Assembly (NCBI RefSeq): GCF_000987955.1
Contig: NZ_LAZU01000017.1
Coordinates: 62,001 to 126,000 of the forward strand
DNA length: 64,000 bases
Direction: 5' to 3'
Origin: Paenibacillus sp. DMB20
Lineage (GTDB): Bacteria; Bacillota; Bacilli; Paenibacillales; Paenibacillaceae
Shown: positions 54,344-62,777 of the stretch, one piece after another
Layout of the letters: every line of letters starts with the position of its first letter
Numbering within the stretch: the first letter of the stretch is position 1
Notes under the pieces: generated by a model
Database searches by the model: none
Seen by the model: only the letters and a program-made list of their open reading frames with translations
Told to the model about the DNA's origin: nothing
Position numbers and translations under genes: made by a program

Positions 54344-55465
54344 ATGTGGGACCTTTATATTCAAGACGCGCTGCGGAAGCTGAAGCAGAACTTCATCAGC
54401 CATCCGGGCAAATTGCCGCACATTACGGAGGGGCAGCGCTATGACTGGGGAGACAACGACGATTGGATCGAAGGCTTTTACACCGGGATGATGTGGCTCG
54501 CATATGAGTATGGGGGCGGCGAAGCGTATAAAGACGCGGCGGAGTCCTATCTGGCGAACTTCGAGGACCGCCTGGACCGCCATGTCGCTCTGGATCACCA
54601 TGACATCGGATTTTTGTTCTCTCTGTCTGCAGTCGCGCAGTGGAGGGTGACGGGCAATTCCCGTGCCCGGGACGTCGCTTTGCGAGCTGCCGAGCTCCTG
54701 GCCGGACGCTTTCGTCCGAACATCGGAATCATACAGGCATGGGGCAAGGAGAATGATCCGGAAAACGGGGGCCGCATGATCATCGACTGCCTGCTGAACC
54801 TGCCGCTCCTGTTCTGGGCGCACGAACAGACCGGGAACTCCGCTTATTACAACATCGCCATGGGGCATGCCCTCATGAGCCTAAAATTTCTGGTACGGGG
54901 GGACGGCTCTTCCTACCATACGTTTTACTTCGATCCCGAAAACGGAAACGCGCTTCGCGGCGGTACCCATCAGGGCTACCGTGACGGGTCGACCTGGACC
55001 CGCGGGCAGGCTTGGGGCATTTACGGTTTTGCGCTGGCATACCGGTATACGCGGCATGACGCCTTTTTGGATGCGTCGAAACGTTTGGCCCGGTATTTTA
55101 TCGAGCGGCTGCCCGAGGATTCCGTGGCGTATTGGGATTTCGACGTGCCGGTGGATTCCGGAACTCCCCGGGACAGTTCCGCTTCCGCGATTGCCGCTTG
55201 CGGGCTGCTTGAACTGCTTGAGCTGATGGAAGACGCCGATCCGGACCGCGACCGGTTCTCGTCGGCTTTAAGCGCCAGCATGAAATCATTGGCGGAGAAC
55301 TATGCCACGACGGATCTTCCGGATGCCGAAGGGCTTCTGAAACACGGCTCTTACCATGTAAGGGGAGATCGTGCTCCGGATGACTACATGATCTGGGGAG
55401 ATTATTATTATCTCGAAGCGCTGGTTCGCATGGAAAAGGGAATCAAAGGATATTGGTACGAATAA
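54344..55465 (+). CDS. Unsaturated glucuronyl hydrolase, GH88 (copy 2)
   Basis: 373 residues. Both catalytic aspartates are present in LDHHDIGF (Asp87) and GGRMIIDC (Asp148), and GSTWTRGQAWGIYGF is conserved. It differs from copy 1 around the N-terminal substrate region (residues 20-40 read HPGKLPHITEGQRYDWGDND), so the two enzymes may prefer different linkages or sulphation/acetylation states. Cytoplasmic. The start has GGTGAGG upstream and lies 16 bases after DUF2264, so the two are cotranscribed, ended by a terminator. Confidence 0.93.
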   Translation: MWDLYIQDALRKLKQNFISHPGKLPHITEGQRYDWGDNDDWIEGFYTGMMWLAYEYGGGEAYKDAAESYLANFEDRLDRHVALDHHDIGFLFSLSAVAQWRVTGNSRARDVALRAAELLAGRFRPNIGIIQAWGKENDPENGGRMIIDCLLNLPLLFWAHEQTGNSAYYNIAMGHALMSLKFLVRGDGSSYHTFYFDPENGNALRGGTHQGYRDGSTWTRGQAWGIYGFALAYRYTRHDAFLDASKRLARYFIERLPEDSVAYWDFDVPVDSGTPRDSSASAIAACGLLELLELMEDADPDRDRFSSALSASMKSLAENYATTDLPDAEGLLKHGSYHVRGDRAPDDYMIWGDYYYLEALVRMEKGIKGYWYE

Positions 55466-55474
55466 GCGCCTTTA

Positions 55475-55512
55475 CCCCTTCGGATACGATTTTGTGTCCG
55501 GAGGGATTTTTG
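55475..55512 (+). terminator. Terminator after GH88 copy 2
   Basis: CCCTTCGGATAC pairs with GTGTCCGGAGGG (two mismatches) around GATTTT, followed by ATTTTTGTTTT. Confidence 0.75.
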
Positions 55513-55576
55513 TTTTAGGGAACAAAGGGATTTGGTAGCGGTACATGAAAGTTCATGATTTAAAGATGTCCAACGG

Positions 55577-55611
55577 GTTCATTTAGGTTTATAATGTTCA
55601 TATGCGTTTAT
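55577..55611. promoter_or_regulatory. Phased GTTYAT operator array before the 551-aa gene
   Basis: GTTCAT 55577, GTTTAT 55587, GTTCAT 55596, GTTTAT 55606: spacings 10, 9, 10, the same as upstream of kduI. A TATAAT (55590-55595) lies inside the array, as expected for a repressor site over a promoter. A short palindrome CATGAA-AG-TTCATG (55544-55557) lies just upstream. Confidence 0.6.
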
Positions 55612-55634
55612 CTAGTCGAGAGGAAGGAGAAAAA

Positions 55635-57290
55635 ATGAACGAGCACGAGAATCGAAAAAGGGAAATTGTCCGGAAAGTGGCGGAGAAAGCGTGGAACCGG
55701 CCTCTGCTGTCCAGCGGGCTGTGGTTCCACGGGGACATTCGCGACAACTTTTACTACGCTTCTTATTTGTTTGCCGCGGCGGTTGACCCGGATGAAGCTC
55801 CGCCGTTTGGCCGCAGGGAGGCGAAACAGCTCGCGGAGCGGGTGCTCAGCCGGGTGCTCCGTCTTCAGGACGGAAATCCGGACAGTCCCATGTACGGGCA
55901 CTGGCCGCTGAATTTGGGCGAGGCACCCGACGAGGCGGCGCCGCATGAGTTGCCGGCCGAGCTGATGTCCAGTCTGATGGCCTATTTTCATCAAGCCTTC
56001 GGCGGACAGATGAGCGAAACATTGGCGGCAGAGTTTGAAGCTGCGCTCCAGCATGTGTATCGAGGCGAATTTTACCGAAAGCCGCTGACGCTGTGCAATC
56101 ATCACGAGGCCAAGTATACGGCGGCGAAGCTCATTTTTGGCGAGCTTTTCGGCGATAAGGCCATCCTGGAAGACGGGGCGCGTAGTCTTGAGCTGACGAT
56201 TGAACGGCTCCGCCTTGAGGGAATGGCCGAATACGGCTGCCTGCCCTGGTTCTGGCACTGGATTCAGGCTTTCACCTGCGCGCTGGAGTTCGCAGAGGAG
56301 CCCGGCCTGAAGCGGATGCTTACGGATTTGCTGGATGGACTGTGGACCTTGCGTGCGTCCAATTATTTAAAAGGAGCATGGACGGGAGCCCATTCCCGGG
56401 GCTGGCCGCATGATGCGCCCAGAGATGCAAACGTGCTGTTTGATTATGTCCAGTTCGGCGATTTTGAACTTCCGGACGAAATGCCGCGTACGGAGTACGC
56501 CGGATTTCTGTTTCATGCCGCGCCGGAAGCGGCTCGCGGGCTCGCCTTGGACCGAAAAGCGCCGGCCGAGCTGCGCAGGGCTTTGATGAAATCCGTAGAT
56601 GGCGAAAAGCGGGAGCTGCATGCCTACTCGTACATTGCGGCGGATTATGCCGTCGGCGGCCTTTGGGAGCGGGTGCGCGAGTTTGACAACGAACAGCTGC
56701 GCTGGCTGTTCAGTCTCCCGGTTCGCGGCAACGGACAAGGGAACCAGCTCTACTTTTTCCATCCCGGCGAAGGATATGATCCTTCCGGCAGCGATCCCCG
56801 GCATCAAAGCGGATGGACGGAAGTTCTGTATCATAAAAATGCGGTCATGGCACTTTATCCGCTGCCGGAACAGGATCCCGTAATTAAGGAAATCATCGGC
56901 GTGCTTCCTGCCGGAGAATGGATTTTTGAGCCGGAAGCCATGTTTGGAAGAGCAGAGGGCGTCTATTTTGCGGTTTACGTTGGCGGAGGGACCTATGAAG
57001 TCCGGCCGAAGTCCGGATACAGTTTGGCGGTTTGCAGCGGTTCACGGATCGGTATTGTGGTCGAAGCCGTGTCTGCCGGGGAAGCAGAAGAGAAGGGAGC
57101 CGCCACCTTGAAGGATTTTGCGGAAATGATGGCCGGCCGCAGGCCGGTATTCCGAACGGACGGCGGAGGGGCTGCCGAGTATACCGGGTTGGTTTCGGGC
57201 GATGCCATGAGCCTGACGCTCCTGTCTTCCGGTTCGTATGAACCCTGCGTAAACGGCAATCGAATTTCGCTTGACCATTATGAAATTTAA
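55635..57290 (+). CDS. Uncharacterised 551-aa protein co-regulated with uronate genes
   Basis: I do not recognise the family. No signal peptide or membrane segment, so cytoplasmic. The first 350 residues are helical with repeated aromatic and acidic motifs (LCNHHEAKYTAAKLIFGELF, YGCLPWFWHWIQAFTCALEF, KGAWTGAHSRGWPHDAPRDA), which suggests an alpha/alpha toroid as in lyases and GH88-like hydrolases; the remainder looks like beta structure (GVYFAVYVGGGTYEVRPKSG). AAGGAGA precedes the ATG. It is 29 bases ahead of kdgA and behind an operator array identical in spacing to that of kduI. A new uronate-oligosaccharide lyase or hydrolase is a reasonable guess, not a finding. Confidence 0.7.
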   Translation: MNEHENRKREIVRKVAEKAWNRPLLSSGLWFHGDIRDNFYYASYLFAAAVDPDEAPPFGRREAKQLAERVLSRVLRLQDGNPDSPMYGHWPLNLGEAPDEAAPHELPAELMSSLMAYFHQAFGGQMSETLAAEFEAALQHVYRGEFYRKPLTLCNHHEAKYTAAKLIFGELFGDKAILEDGARSLELTIERLRLEGMAEYGCLPWFWHWIQAFTCALEFAEEPGLKRMLTDLLDGLWTLRASNYLKGAWTGAHSRGWPHDAPRDANVLFDYVQFGDFELPDEMPRTEYAGFLFHAAPEAARGLALDRKAPAELRRALMKSVDGEKRELHAYSYIAADYAVGGLWERVREFDNEQLRWLFSLPVRGNGQGNQLYFFHPGEGYDPSGSDPRHQSGWTEVLYHKNAVMALYPLPEQDPVIKEIIGVLPAGEWIFEPEAMFGRAEGVYFAVYVGGGTYEVRPKSGYSLAVCSGSRIGIVVEAVSAGEAEEKGAATLKDFAEMMAGRRPVFRTDGGGAAEYTGLVSGDAMSLTLLSSGSYEPCVNGNRISLDHYEI

Positions 57291-57319
57291 TCCAATACCG
57301 TGTGGAAAGAGGCGTTGAC

Positions 57320-57985
57320 ATGAAAAAGCTTCAGCTTATTCAAAAAATGACGGAAGAAGGCGTTGTTGCCGTTCTGCGCGGCGAGACGCCAGAGCAAGTG
57401 GTGGAGATGGCGGAGCAGGCGATCGCCGGAGGTATCAAGGTCATTGAATTGACGATGACCGTGCCGTTTGCCCTGCGTGCGATCGAAACGTTGTCCCGTA
57501 AATACAGCTGGGATTCGCAGGACCCTTCGACGTATGCCATCATCGGCGTGGGAACGGTGCTTGATCCCGAAACCGCAAGGGCGGGGATTCTAAGCGGAGC
57601 GCAGTTCGTGGTCGGGCCGTCCTTGAACCGGGAAACCGTCATGCTCTGCAACCGTTACCGGGTTCCGGTCATGCCGGGAGCGATGACGATCAAGGAAATT
57701 CAGGAAGCGCTGGAACTTGGCGCGGACATCGTCAAGCTCTTTCCGGGCAATATGTACGATCCCTCCATGATCAAGGCGATCAAGGGACCGCTCCCTCAGG
57801 CCAATATCATGCCGACCGGCGGGGTGTCGCTGGATAACCTCGGCGAGTGGATCAAGGCTGGAGCGGTGGCTGTAGGCATCGGCTCCGACCTTACGAAAGA
57901 AGCGGTCCTCCGGCAGGATTTCTCCCTGATCGCAAAAAAAGCGGCCGCATACAAAGAAGCCTTCCTTCAAGCGAAGGCACGATAA
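57320..57985 (+). CDS. kdgA: KDPG/KDG aldolase (2-dehydro-3-deoxy-phosphogluconate aldolase)
   Basis: 221 residues, a TIM-barrel class I aldolase. The Schiff-base lysine is in GADIVKLFPG (Lys139), the conserved N-terminal glutamate in IKVIELTMTVP, and the phosphate site in PTGGVSLDNL. It splits KDPG to pyruvate and glyceraldehyde 3-phosphate, the last step of the KduI/KduD route. The KDG kinase needed between KduD and this enzyme is not in the window. It is the second gene after the phased GTTYAT array, so it is likely controlled together with kduI. The start at 57320 fits the usual N-terminus. Confidence 0.92.
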   Translation: MKKLQLIQKMTEEGVVAVLRGETPEQVVEMAEQAIAGGIKVIELTMTVPFALRAIETLSRKYSWDSQDPSTYAIIGVGTVLDPETARAGILSGAQFVVGPSLNRETVMLCNRYRVPVMPGAMTIKEIQEALELGADIVKLFPGNMYDPSMIKAIKGPLPQANIMPTGGVSLDNLGEWIKAGAVAVGIGSDLTKEAVLRQDFSLIAKKAAAYKEAFLQAKAR

Positions 57986-58234
57986 GACTGGGAAAAAGTC
58001 CGTCTGTCGTATAAGGGCAGACCGCTAATCAAAGAGATATTCGGCCACCGAAAACATGACTATTCATTCATCGACTGCAGCTTGAACTCCATATTTTCGG
58101 CGTTGCATTGGCCCTATCTTGCTTCAGCCGGCGTGTACCATGATTTACCGCCTGTTTCGAAGTTATGGGTGTAGGGTATAATATGACGTTGAATACACCA
58201 TTCACAACTAGACTACTATAGAAGGGGTCATGAT

Positions 58235-59674
58235 ATGGAGCAAGCAATGCAGTCTATTATCGATATAATCAATGACTTTCTATGGTCGAAGCTGCTGATC
58301 GTTTTGCTGATCGGCGGAGGCTTGTATTTTACGTTCAGAAGCCGCTTTCTCCAGTTTCGGTTGTTCGGGGAGATGCTCCGCGTCATCCGGGAGTCCAAGA
58401 GCAGCGAGCAGGGCAGCATTTCGCCGTTTCAGGCGTTTGCGATCAGCATGGCTGCACGGGTCGGAACCGGCAACATCACGGGCGTAGCCTTGGCTATATC
58501 GCTCGGAGGTCCGGGTTCGGTGTTCTGGATGTGGATTATCGCGATCATCGGATCGGCGTCCAGCTTCATTGAAAGCACGCTGGCGCAGATCTACAAGATC
58601 AAGGACCGGAAGACAGGCGGCTTCCGGGGAGGCCCGGCTTATTACATGGAGCTCGGTCTGAAAAAGCGCTGGATGGGCGCCGTGTTCGCCATCCTTATTA
58701 CGCTTTCCTTCGGTCTTGTATTTAACTCGGTTCAATCGAATACGATTACGGTTGCGTTTGAAAATTCGTTTGGGTTCGACCGATTGAATACCGGCATTGT
58801 CATGGCACTCATTTTTGCCGTCATCATTTTCGGCGGGGTAAAACGGATCGCCAAATGGTCCGAACTTATCGTTGTTGTACTGGCGGTTCTTTATGTAGGC
58901 GCGGCGCTGTTTATCATGTTGGCCAACATTGCTCAGCTGCCGGAGGTCATCTCGGTTATCGTAAAAAGCGCATTCGGCTATGAGCAGGCTGCCGGAGGAG
59001 CCCTCGGCGCCGCTTTAATGAACGGGATCAAGCGCGGCCTGTTCTCCAACGAGGCGGGCATGGGCAGCGCGCCGAACGCGGCGGCTACGGCCACGACAAG
59101 CCATCCGGCAAAGCAGGGGCTCATTCAAGCGCTGGGCGTTCTCATCGATACCCTGGTGATCTGCACGAGTACGGCGTTTATTATTTTGTTTACGGGCGCT
59201 TACAAACAGACGGGGCTTGATGGGATTGAACTGACCCAGGCGGCGCTCGGCATGCAGATGGGCCCATGGGCATCCGATTTTCTGGCCATTATGATCCTGC
59301 TGTTTGCTTTTAGCACGCTGCTCGGCAACTATTATTACGGGGAAACCAATATCGAATTTTTGAACTCCCGCCGGATCTGGATCTGGATTTATCGCATATG
59401 CGTGCTTGGGATGGTTTTATTCGGCTCCGTGACGAGCGTGAAACTCGTGTGGGATATGGCGGATGTGTTTATGGGACTCATGGCTATCGTCAACCTGATC
59501 GCCATCATGCTGCTGTCCCGGATCGCCTTTGCGGCGCTCAAGGATTACACGGCCCAGAAGAAAGCCGGCAAGGATCCGGTATTTACGAAGGATTCCATCG
59601 CGGGACTGGACAATGTGGAATGCTGGGATGAAAGCCCTGACCGAACGAGCCCTGACCGAACGAAGACGGCCTAA
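58235..59674 (+). CDS. Alanine/glycine:cation symporter (AGCS family)
   Basis: 479 residues with about ten membrane helices. The AGCS signature is clear: GSISPFQAFAISMAARVGTG near residue 65 and KRGLFSNEAGMGSAPNAAAT near residue 270. Members of this family (AlsT, DagA, GlnT) take up alanine, glycine or glutamine with sodium. A TATAAT lies 52 bases upstream and GAAGGGG precedes the ATG. The tail has a short duplicated DRTSP/DRTK sequence. It is not connected with the polysaccharide genes beyond adjacency. Confidence 0.92.
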   Translation: MEQAMQSIIDIINDFLWSKLLIVLLIGGGLYFTFRSRFLQFRLFGEMLRVIRESKSSEQGSISPFQAFAISMAARVGTGNITGVALAISLGGPGSVFWMWIIAIIGSASSFIESTLAQIYKIKDRKTGGFRGGPAYYMELGLKKRWMGAVFAILITLSFGLVFNSVQSNTITVAFENSFGFDRLNTGIVMALIFAVIIFGGVKRIAKWSELIVVVLAVLYVGAALFIMLANIAQLPEVISVIVKSAFGYEQAAGGALGAALMNGIKRGLFSNEAGMGSAPNAAATATTSHPAKQGLIQALGVLIDTLVICTSTAFIILFTGAYKQTGLDGIELTQAALGMQMGPWASDFLAIMILLFAFSTLLGNYYYGETNIEFLNSRRIWIWIYRICVLGMVLFGSVTSVKLVWDMADVFMGLMAIVNLIAIMLLSRIAFAALKDYTAQKKAGKDPVFTKDSIAGLDNVECWDESPDRTSPDRTKTA

Positions 59675-59692
59675 TTCGATACTTTTTACAAT

Positions 59693-59736
59693 CGCTGTAT
59701 TTGGGGCTGAACAGCCGACAAATACAGCGTTTTTTT
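59693..59736 (+). terminator. Terminator after the alanine symporter gene
   Basis: CGCTGTATTT pairs perfectly with AAATACAGCG, with a GGCTG..CAGCC inner stem, then TTTTTTT. Confidence 0.9.
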
Positions 59737-60045
59737 ATAGAAATAGAATTTATAAGTTATCGGCAGGGCTGATGGAATTCGATATCGCAAGAAAACCTGC
59801 CTTAAAAACGCGGTCGTTCATCTTGAAATGCCTCGATAGGGTTTTCTTTTACGCTTGCCATGGATTTTGGGCTCGAGTCCCCCGAAAGAGTATCGGAGCT
59901 CATACTTGTTTGGTTCTGCCTAGCCTGGCTATAATTATTCAGAGGAGTTTCATGAATGGACCAAAGCATTCGCGAATTCTGCCAATCATTCGGCACTAAC
60001 TGACTCTGCCGGAGTGGCGATCAATGAAGAGGGGGGAATCGGGTG
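59737..60045 (+). other. Intergenic region with promoter TTGTTT/TATAAT
   Basis: TTGTTT (59906-59911) and TATAAT (59930-59935), 18 bp apart, likely serve the next gene. A 15-codon ORF (59956-60003, reading MDQSIREFCQSFGTN) has AGAGGAG eight bases upstream, but it would start almost at the transcript end, so it may be chance. I see nothing else here. Confidence 0.35.
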
Positions 60046-60678
60046 ATGGCCATGACTTATGATGAATTGTTGAACCGGCAGCATGAACTTCAGGCTGAGG
60101 CTAAAGAAGTCGCCAAGCAATTGGAACTTGATGACCTTTTAACGTCGGCGGGCGAACCGGTACGCGTTGGCAGCGCCGCTCTCGGGCTGATGGCGTGGAG
60201 GGATCTGGATATTACCGTGGTATGTCCCAAACTCCATTTAAATACGGCATCCCGGATCGGTGCGGAGTTCATGGTTCGGGAAGGAGTGCGGGAGGTCCGG
60301 TTTCTCAATGACTCCGGAGCTTGGAACGTTGACCCTGAGTATCCTGACGGGTTATATCTGGGAATCAAGTACCGGCTGCGGGAAGGCCATGATTGGAACC
60401 TTGATATCTGGTTCGTCGACGAACCGGAAAGGCAGCCCGACCTTGCGCATCTTAAGAGCATGCCCGAACGGCTTCGTCCGGAATTGCGGGCATCCATCCT
60501 GAACATCAAGCATAGCTGGGTCTCGCGTCCCGAGTACGGGAAAACGGTAAGGAGCTACGACATTTACAAGTCGGTGCTGGATGACGGGGTGCGGTCACCG
60601 GATCAGTTTCAGGAGTGGCTGGCCTGCAGAGGGAAGGGAAAAGTAAATGATGATGGAGGTTCCATATGCAAAAAGTGA
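60046..60678 (+). CDS. Nucleotidyltransferase-fold protein of unknown function
   Basis: 210 residues. GSAALGLMAWRDLDITVVCP resembles the GS...D-x-D core of minimal nucleotidyltransferases, with a third acidic position in GHDWNLDIWFVDEPE, so a nucleotide- or antibiotic-modifying activity is possible. The first 35 residues are a helix (LLNRQHELQAEAKEVAKQLE). The start is the ATG at 60046 or the GTG three bases earlier, behind GGGGGGAA. The end overlaps the next gene by 13 bases, so the two are coupled. I do not recognise a named family. Confidence 0.65.
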   Translation: MAMTYDELLNRQHELQAEAKEVAKQLELDDLLTSAGEPVRVGSAALGLMAWRDLDITVVCPKLHLNTASRIGAEFMVREGVREVRFLNDSGAWNVDPEYPDGLYLGIKYRLREGHDWNLDIWFVDEPERQPDLAHLKSMPERLRPELRASILNIKHSWVSRPEYGKTVRSYDIYKSVLDDGVRSPDQFQEWLACRGKGKVNDDGGSICKK

Positions 60679-61021
60679 TCCCGGCATTCCGCATAACCGA
60701 TTATGCAAAGAGCAAAGCGTTTTACGTGGAGGGAATGGGTTTTCAAATCGATTGGGAACATCGCTTTGAACCGCATTTTCCCGTTTTTGTCCAGATCACC
60801 AGGGATGACATGACGATTTATTTGACGGAACATGCTGAGACTGCCAAGCCGGCGGATTGATACACCTTTTTGTCCCCAATGTTGACGACTGGTACAGCGA
60901 GTTAAAAAACAAAAAAGAAATTCGTATGATCGAGCCGCCGAATGAAGATATCGAAGGGCTTCGCATGATGACAATCACAGATCCAGACGGCAATCAGCTG
61001 CGCATATGTACTCGTTGTTAA
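60666..61021 (+). pseudogene. VOC-family (glyoxalase/bleomycin-resistance-like) protein, frameshifted
   Basis: Starts normally (VIPAFRITDYAKSKAFYVEG, then FVQITRDDMTIYLTEHA) and stops at 60860. From about 60838 the next frame gives GLIHLFVPNVDDWYSELKNK and MMTITDPDGNQLRICTRC, ending at 61021, the expected second half of a bleomycin-resistance-type VOC protein of 118 residues. Restoring one G after GCT at 60836 (GCTGGAGAC) repairs it and gives the family motif TEHAGDC. The intact family includes antibiotic-binding and small metalloenzyme proteins. It is coupled to the preceding gene, with GGAGG before the ATG. Confidence 0.8.
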
Positions 61022-61121
61022 GCTTGGTTTTTGGAAATAGTTCATGACGGTTGAATAATCCCGGCTAAGGTCGGAAAGATTATCCTTGGTTGAATCTATA
61101 TGCCAAAGGAGTGTTTTTCTG

Positions 61122-61814
61122 ATGAAGTTTGGTGCTCATGAAGTCATGGATACCCATGAAGTTCTGGCTGAAAAAATGAATGCGATGAACCACTTCGGCT
61201 TATATGCCGCCCAGGCTAAAAATCCGCAGCTCAAGAACATGATCCAGCGTCACCAGCAGGAGGGCATCCGTTCCTACAATGAAATTGTGGCGTTAACCCG
61301 AGGGAGCGGAACCAATGCCAATACCCGGCCCAATCCTCTCATGCCTTCGGCGGGAGTGCAAGGAATGCCGCAGGAAGTTCAGTACGGAATTAACCGCCCT
61401 CAAACCGTTACCCCGCATCCGGATGCGGTTTTGACCGACAACGAAATTGCTTCGGCCCTGCTCATTACGCATAAAAACGGCGCCAAAAACTGTACCTATG
61501 CCGCTCTGGAATGTACGGACGTCAACCTGCGCCGTGCCTTGACGAACAGCTCCGTCAGCTGCATCAACCAGGCTTACGAAGTGTTTCTGTTCATGAACGA
61601 TCAGGGACAGTATCCGGTTCCTACCTTGGAGCAGGGAACCGCCCAGGCGTTTTTGAACACTTACCAGCCTGCGCCGGAATCCGCGATGTCCGGTTTCTAC
61701 GCGCAGAGCGGCGCTGCGGAAGCCCGAGGACCTTTCATGGCCGGACCCGCGAACCCTGAAAGCTATGGAAGCATGGCGAACCCGGGCGGGTTGAACCCGA
61801 CTTCCAGAATGTAA
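61122..61814 (+). CDS. CotF-like spore coat protein
   Basis: 230 residues, ferritin-like helical CotF family. Two similar halves: HEVLAEKMNAMNHFGLYAAQ with LKNMIQRHQQEGIRSYNEIV, and LTDNEIASALLITHKNGAKN with LRRALTNSSVSCINQAYEVF. The tail is rich in Gly, Pro and Asn, typical for coat proteins. AAAGGAG precedes the ATG at 61122. It indicates a spore-forming host; expression is expected in the mother cell, although no promoter for a sporulation sigma factor can be recognised with confidence. Confidence 0.85.
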   Translation: MKFGAHEVMDTHEVLAEKMNAMNHFGLYAAQAKNPQLKNMIQRHQQEGIRSYNEIVALTRGSGTNANTRPNPLMPSAGVQGMPQEVQYGINRPQTVTPHPDAVLTDNEIASALLITHKNGAKNCTYAALECTDVNLRRALTNSSVSCINQAYEVFLFMNDQGQYPVPTLEQGTAQAFLNTYQPAPESAMSGFYAQSGAAEARGPFMAGPANPESYGSMANPGGLNPTSRM

Positions 61815-61828
61815 CAAAAGGTAAATGC

Positions 61829-61876
61829 AAAGGAGCTGTCCACAAGCGGATTTATCTGCCGGGGACCGCTCCTTTT
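61829..61876. terminator. Bidirectional terminator between coat gene and methyltransferase gene
   Basis: AAAGGAGC.GTCC pairs with GGAC.GCTCCTTT and continues TTCC. It lies between convergent genes and its right arm is inside the 3' end of the methyltransferase gene. Confidence 0.7.
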
Positions 61877-62487
61877 TCCAAATGCACGGCTCTCGCCCAA
61901 ATAAGATGGATCATGCCTCCCCAAAATCGTTCGGTTTTAACCACCTCGACGTCCGAATCATGAACGATCTGAAGCATATCCCTGTTAAAGTGACAGCCGG
62001 ATATGAGGCGTGCCGCCGGATTCACGATATGCTGCGTCAGGCCGAGCAGCTTGTTATGGCTGATTCCGTGCTCCAGCAGATAAATGCCGCCGCCGGGCCG
62101 GCACCACCGGTTCATCTGGTTCAAAACGGCAACCGGATCGTCGTAACCGCATAGGGACAGGGTGGACACGACACAGTCGAAAGAGTTTTCCGTCAGCTCA
62201 AGCTTTTCAATGTCCTGTTCGTGGAACGAGACATTGAGATTCAACCCGGCCGCCATCCGGCGAGCGCTGTTCAGCATCTCCGGGCTGAAATCCACCGCCG
62301 TCAGTTCAACCGTATCCCGGTTGTAATAAGGGAAATTGGCTCCTGCTCCAACGGCAACCTCCAGCACTTTTCCCTGTACATCCTGAAGAAGACGGCTCCT
62401 CCACGTCCCGAGGGTACGCTGCCTGCTGTTTCTTTCATAGGTGGCTGCCTGCTTGTTGAATTTTCGAATAAGCTTCTTTTTGTTCAT
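61852..62487 (-). CDS. Class I SAM-dependent methyltransferase
   Basis: 211 residues. Motif I is VLEVAVGAGANFPYY, motif II TAVDFSPEMLNSARR, and motif IV FDCVVSTLSLCGY, with a UbiE-like LLEHGISHNK further on. It transfers a methyl group from S-adenosylmethionine; the acceptor (quinone, lipid or small molecule) is unknown. The ATG at 62487 follows AAGGAG by six bases. It is a single gene with no related neighbours. Confidence 0.85.
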   Translation of the reverse strand: MNKKKLIRKFNKQAATYERNSRQRTLGTWRSRLLQDVQGKVLEVAVGAGANFPYYNRDTVELTAVDFSPEMLNSARRMAAGLNLNVSFHEQDIEKLELTENSFDCVVSTLSLCGYDDPVAVLNQMNRWCRPGGGIYLLEHGISHNKLLGLTQHIVNPAARLISGCHFNRDMLQIVHDSDVEVVKTERFWGGMIHLIWARAVHLEKGAVPGR

Positions 62488-62603
62488 GTACAACTCCTTA
62501 CAATCCCCTTTTTTTGCAAAAAAGGCCCGGCCAGCCTGCCTGATTTTTTCTCAGGACGGTTTGGCTTCGCCAAAAGGTCCCAGCCAAGTATAAATGAAAA
62601 CTC

Positions 62604-62733
62604 ATGCTTTCTTATAGTTGAATAAGAAAAACTTCCATCGACGTACTTTCTCAGAAGACAGACCGTATATAGCGGAAGTTTTTCTTGCGAGATAAGGATG
62701 GCTAACCTCTGAAGTTTATACTTTCTTATCTCG
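62604..62733. repeat. Palindromic intergenic repeat element
   Basis: A 13-bp perfect inverted repeat AAGAAAAACTTCC / GGAAGTTTTTCTT (62624-62636 and 62674-62686), a 9-bp inverted repeat CGAGATAAG / CTTATCTCG (62688-62696 and 62725-62733), and a 12-base direct repeat AT(G/A)CTTTCTTAT at both ends (62604-62615 and 62718-62729). No coding potential. It looks like a dispersed palindromic or MITE-like unit, or a structured RNA. Confidence 0.45.
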
Positions 62734-62762
62734 TAAAAACCGGATGCCCGAAGGCATCCGGT
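62734..62762 (-). terminator. Terminator of the malic enzyme gene
   Basis: On the minus strand ACCGGATGCC-TTCG-GGCATCCGGT, a perfect 10-bp stem with a TTCG tetraloop, followed by TTTTTACG, 15 bases after the stop codon. Confidence 0.9.
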
Positions 62763-62777
62763 CCGCCGAACGCTAAT

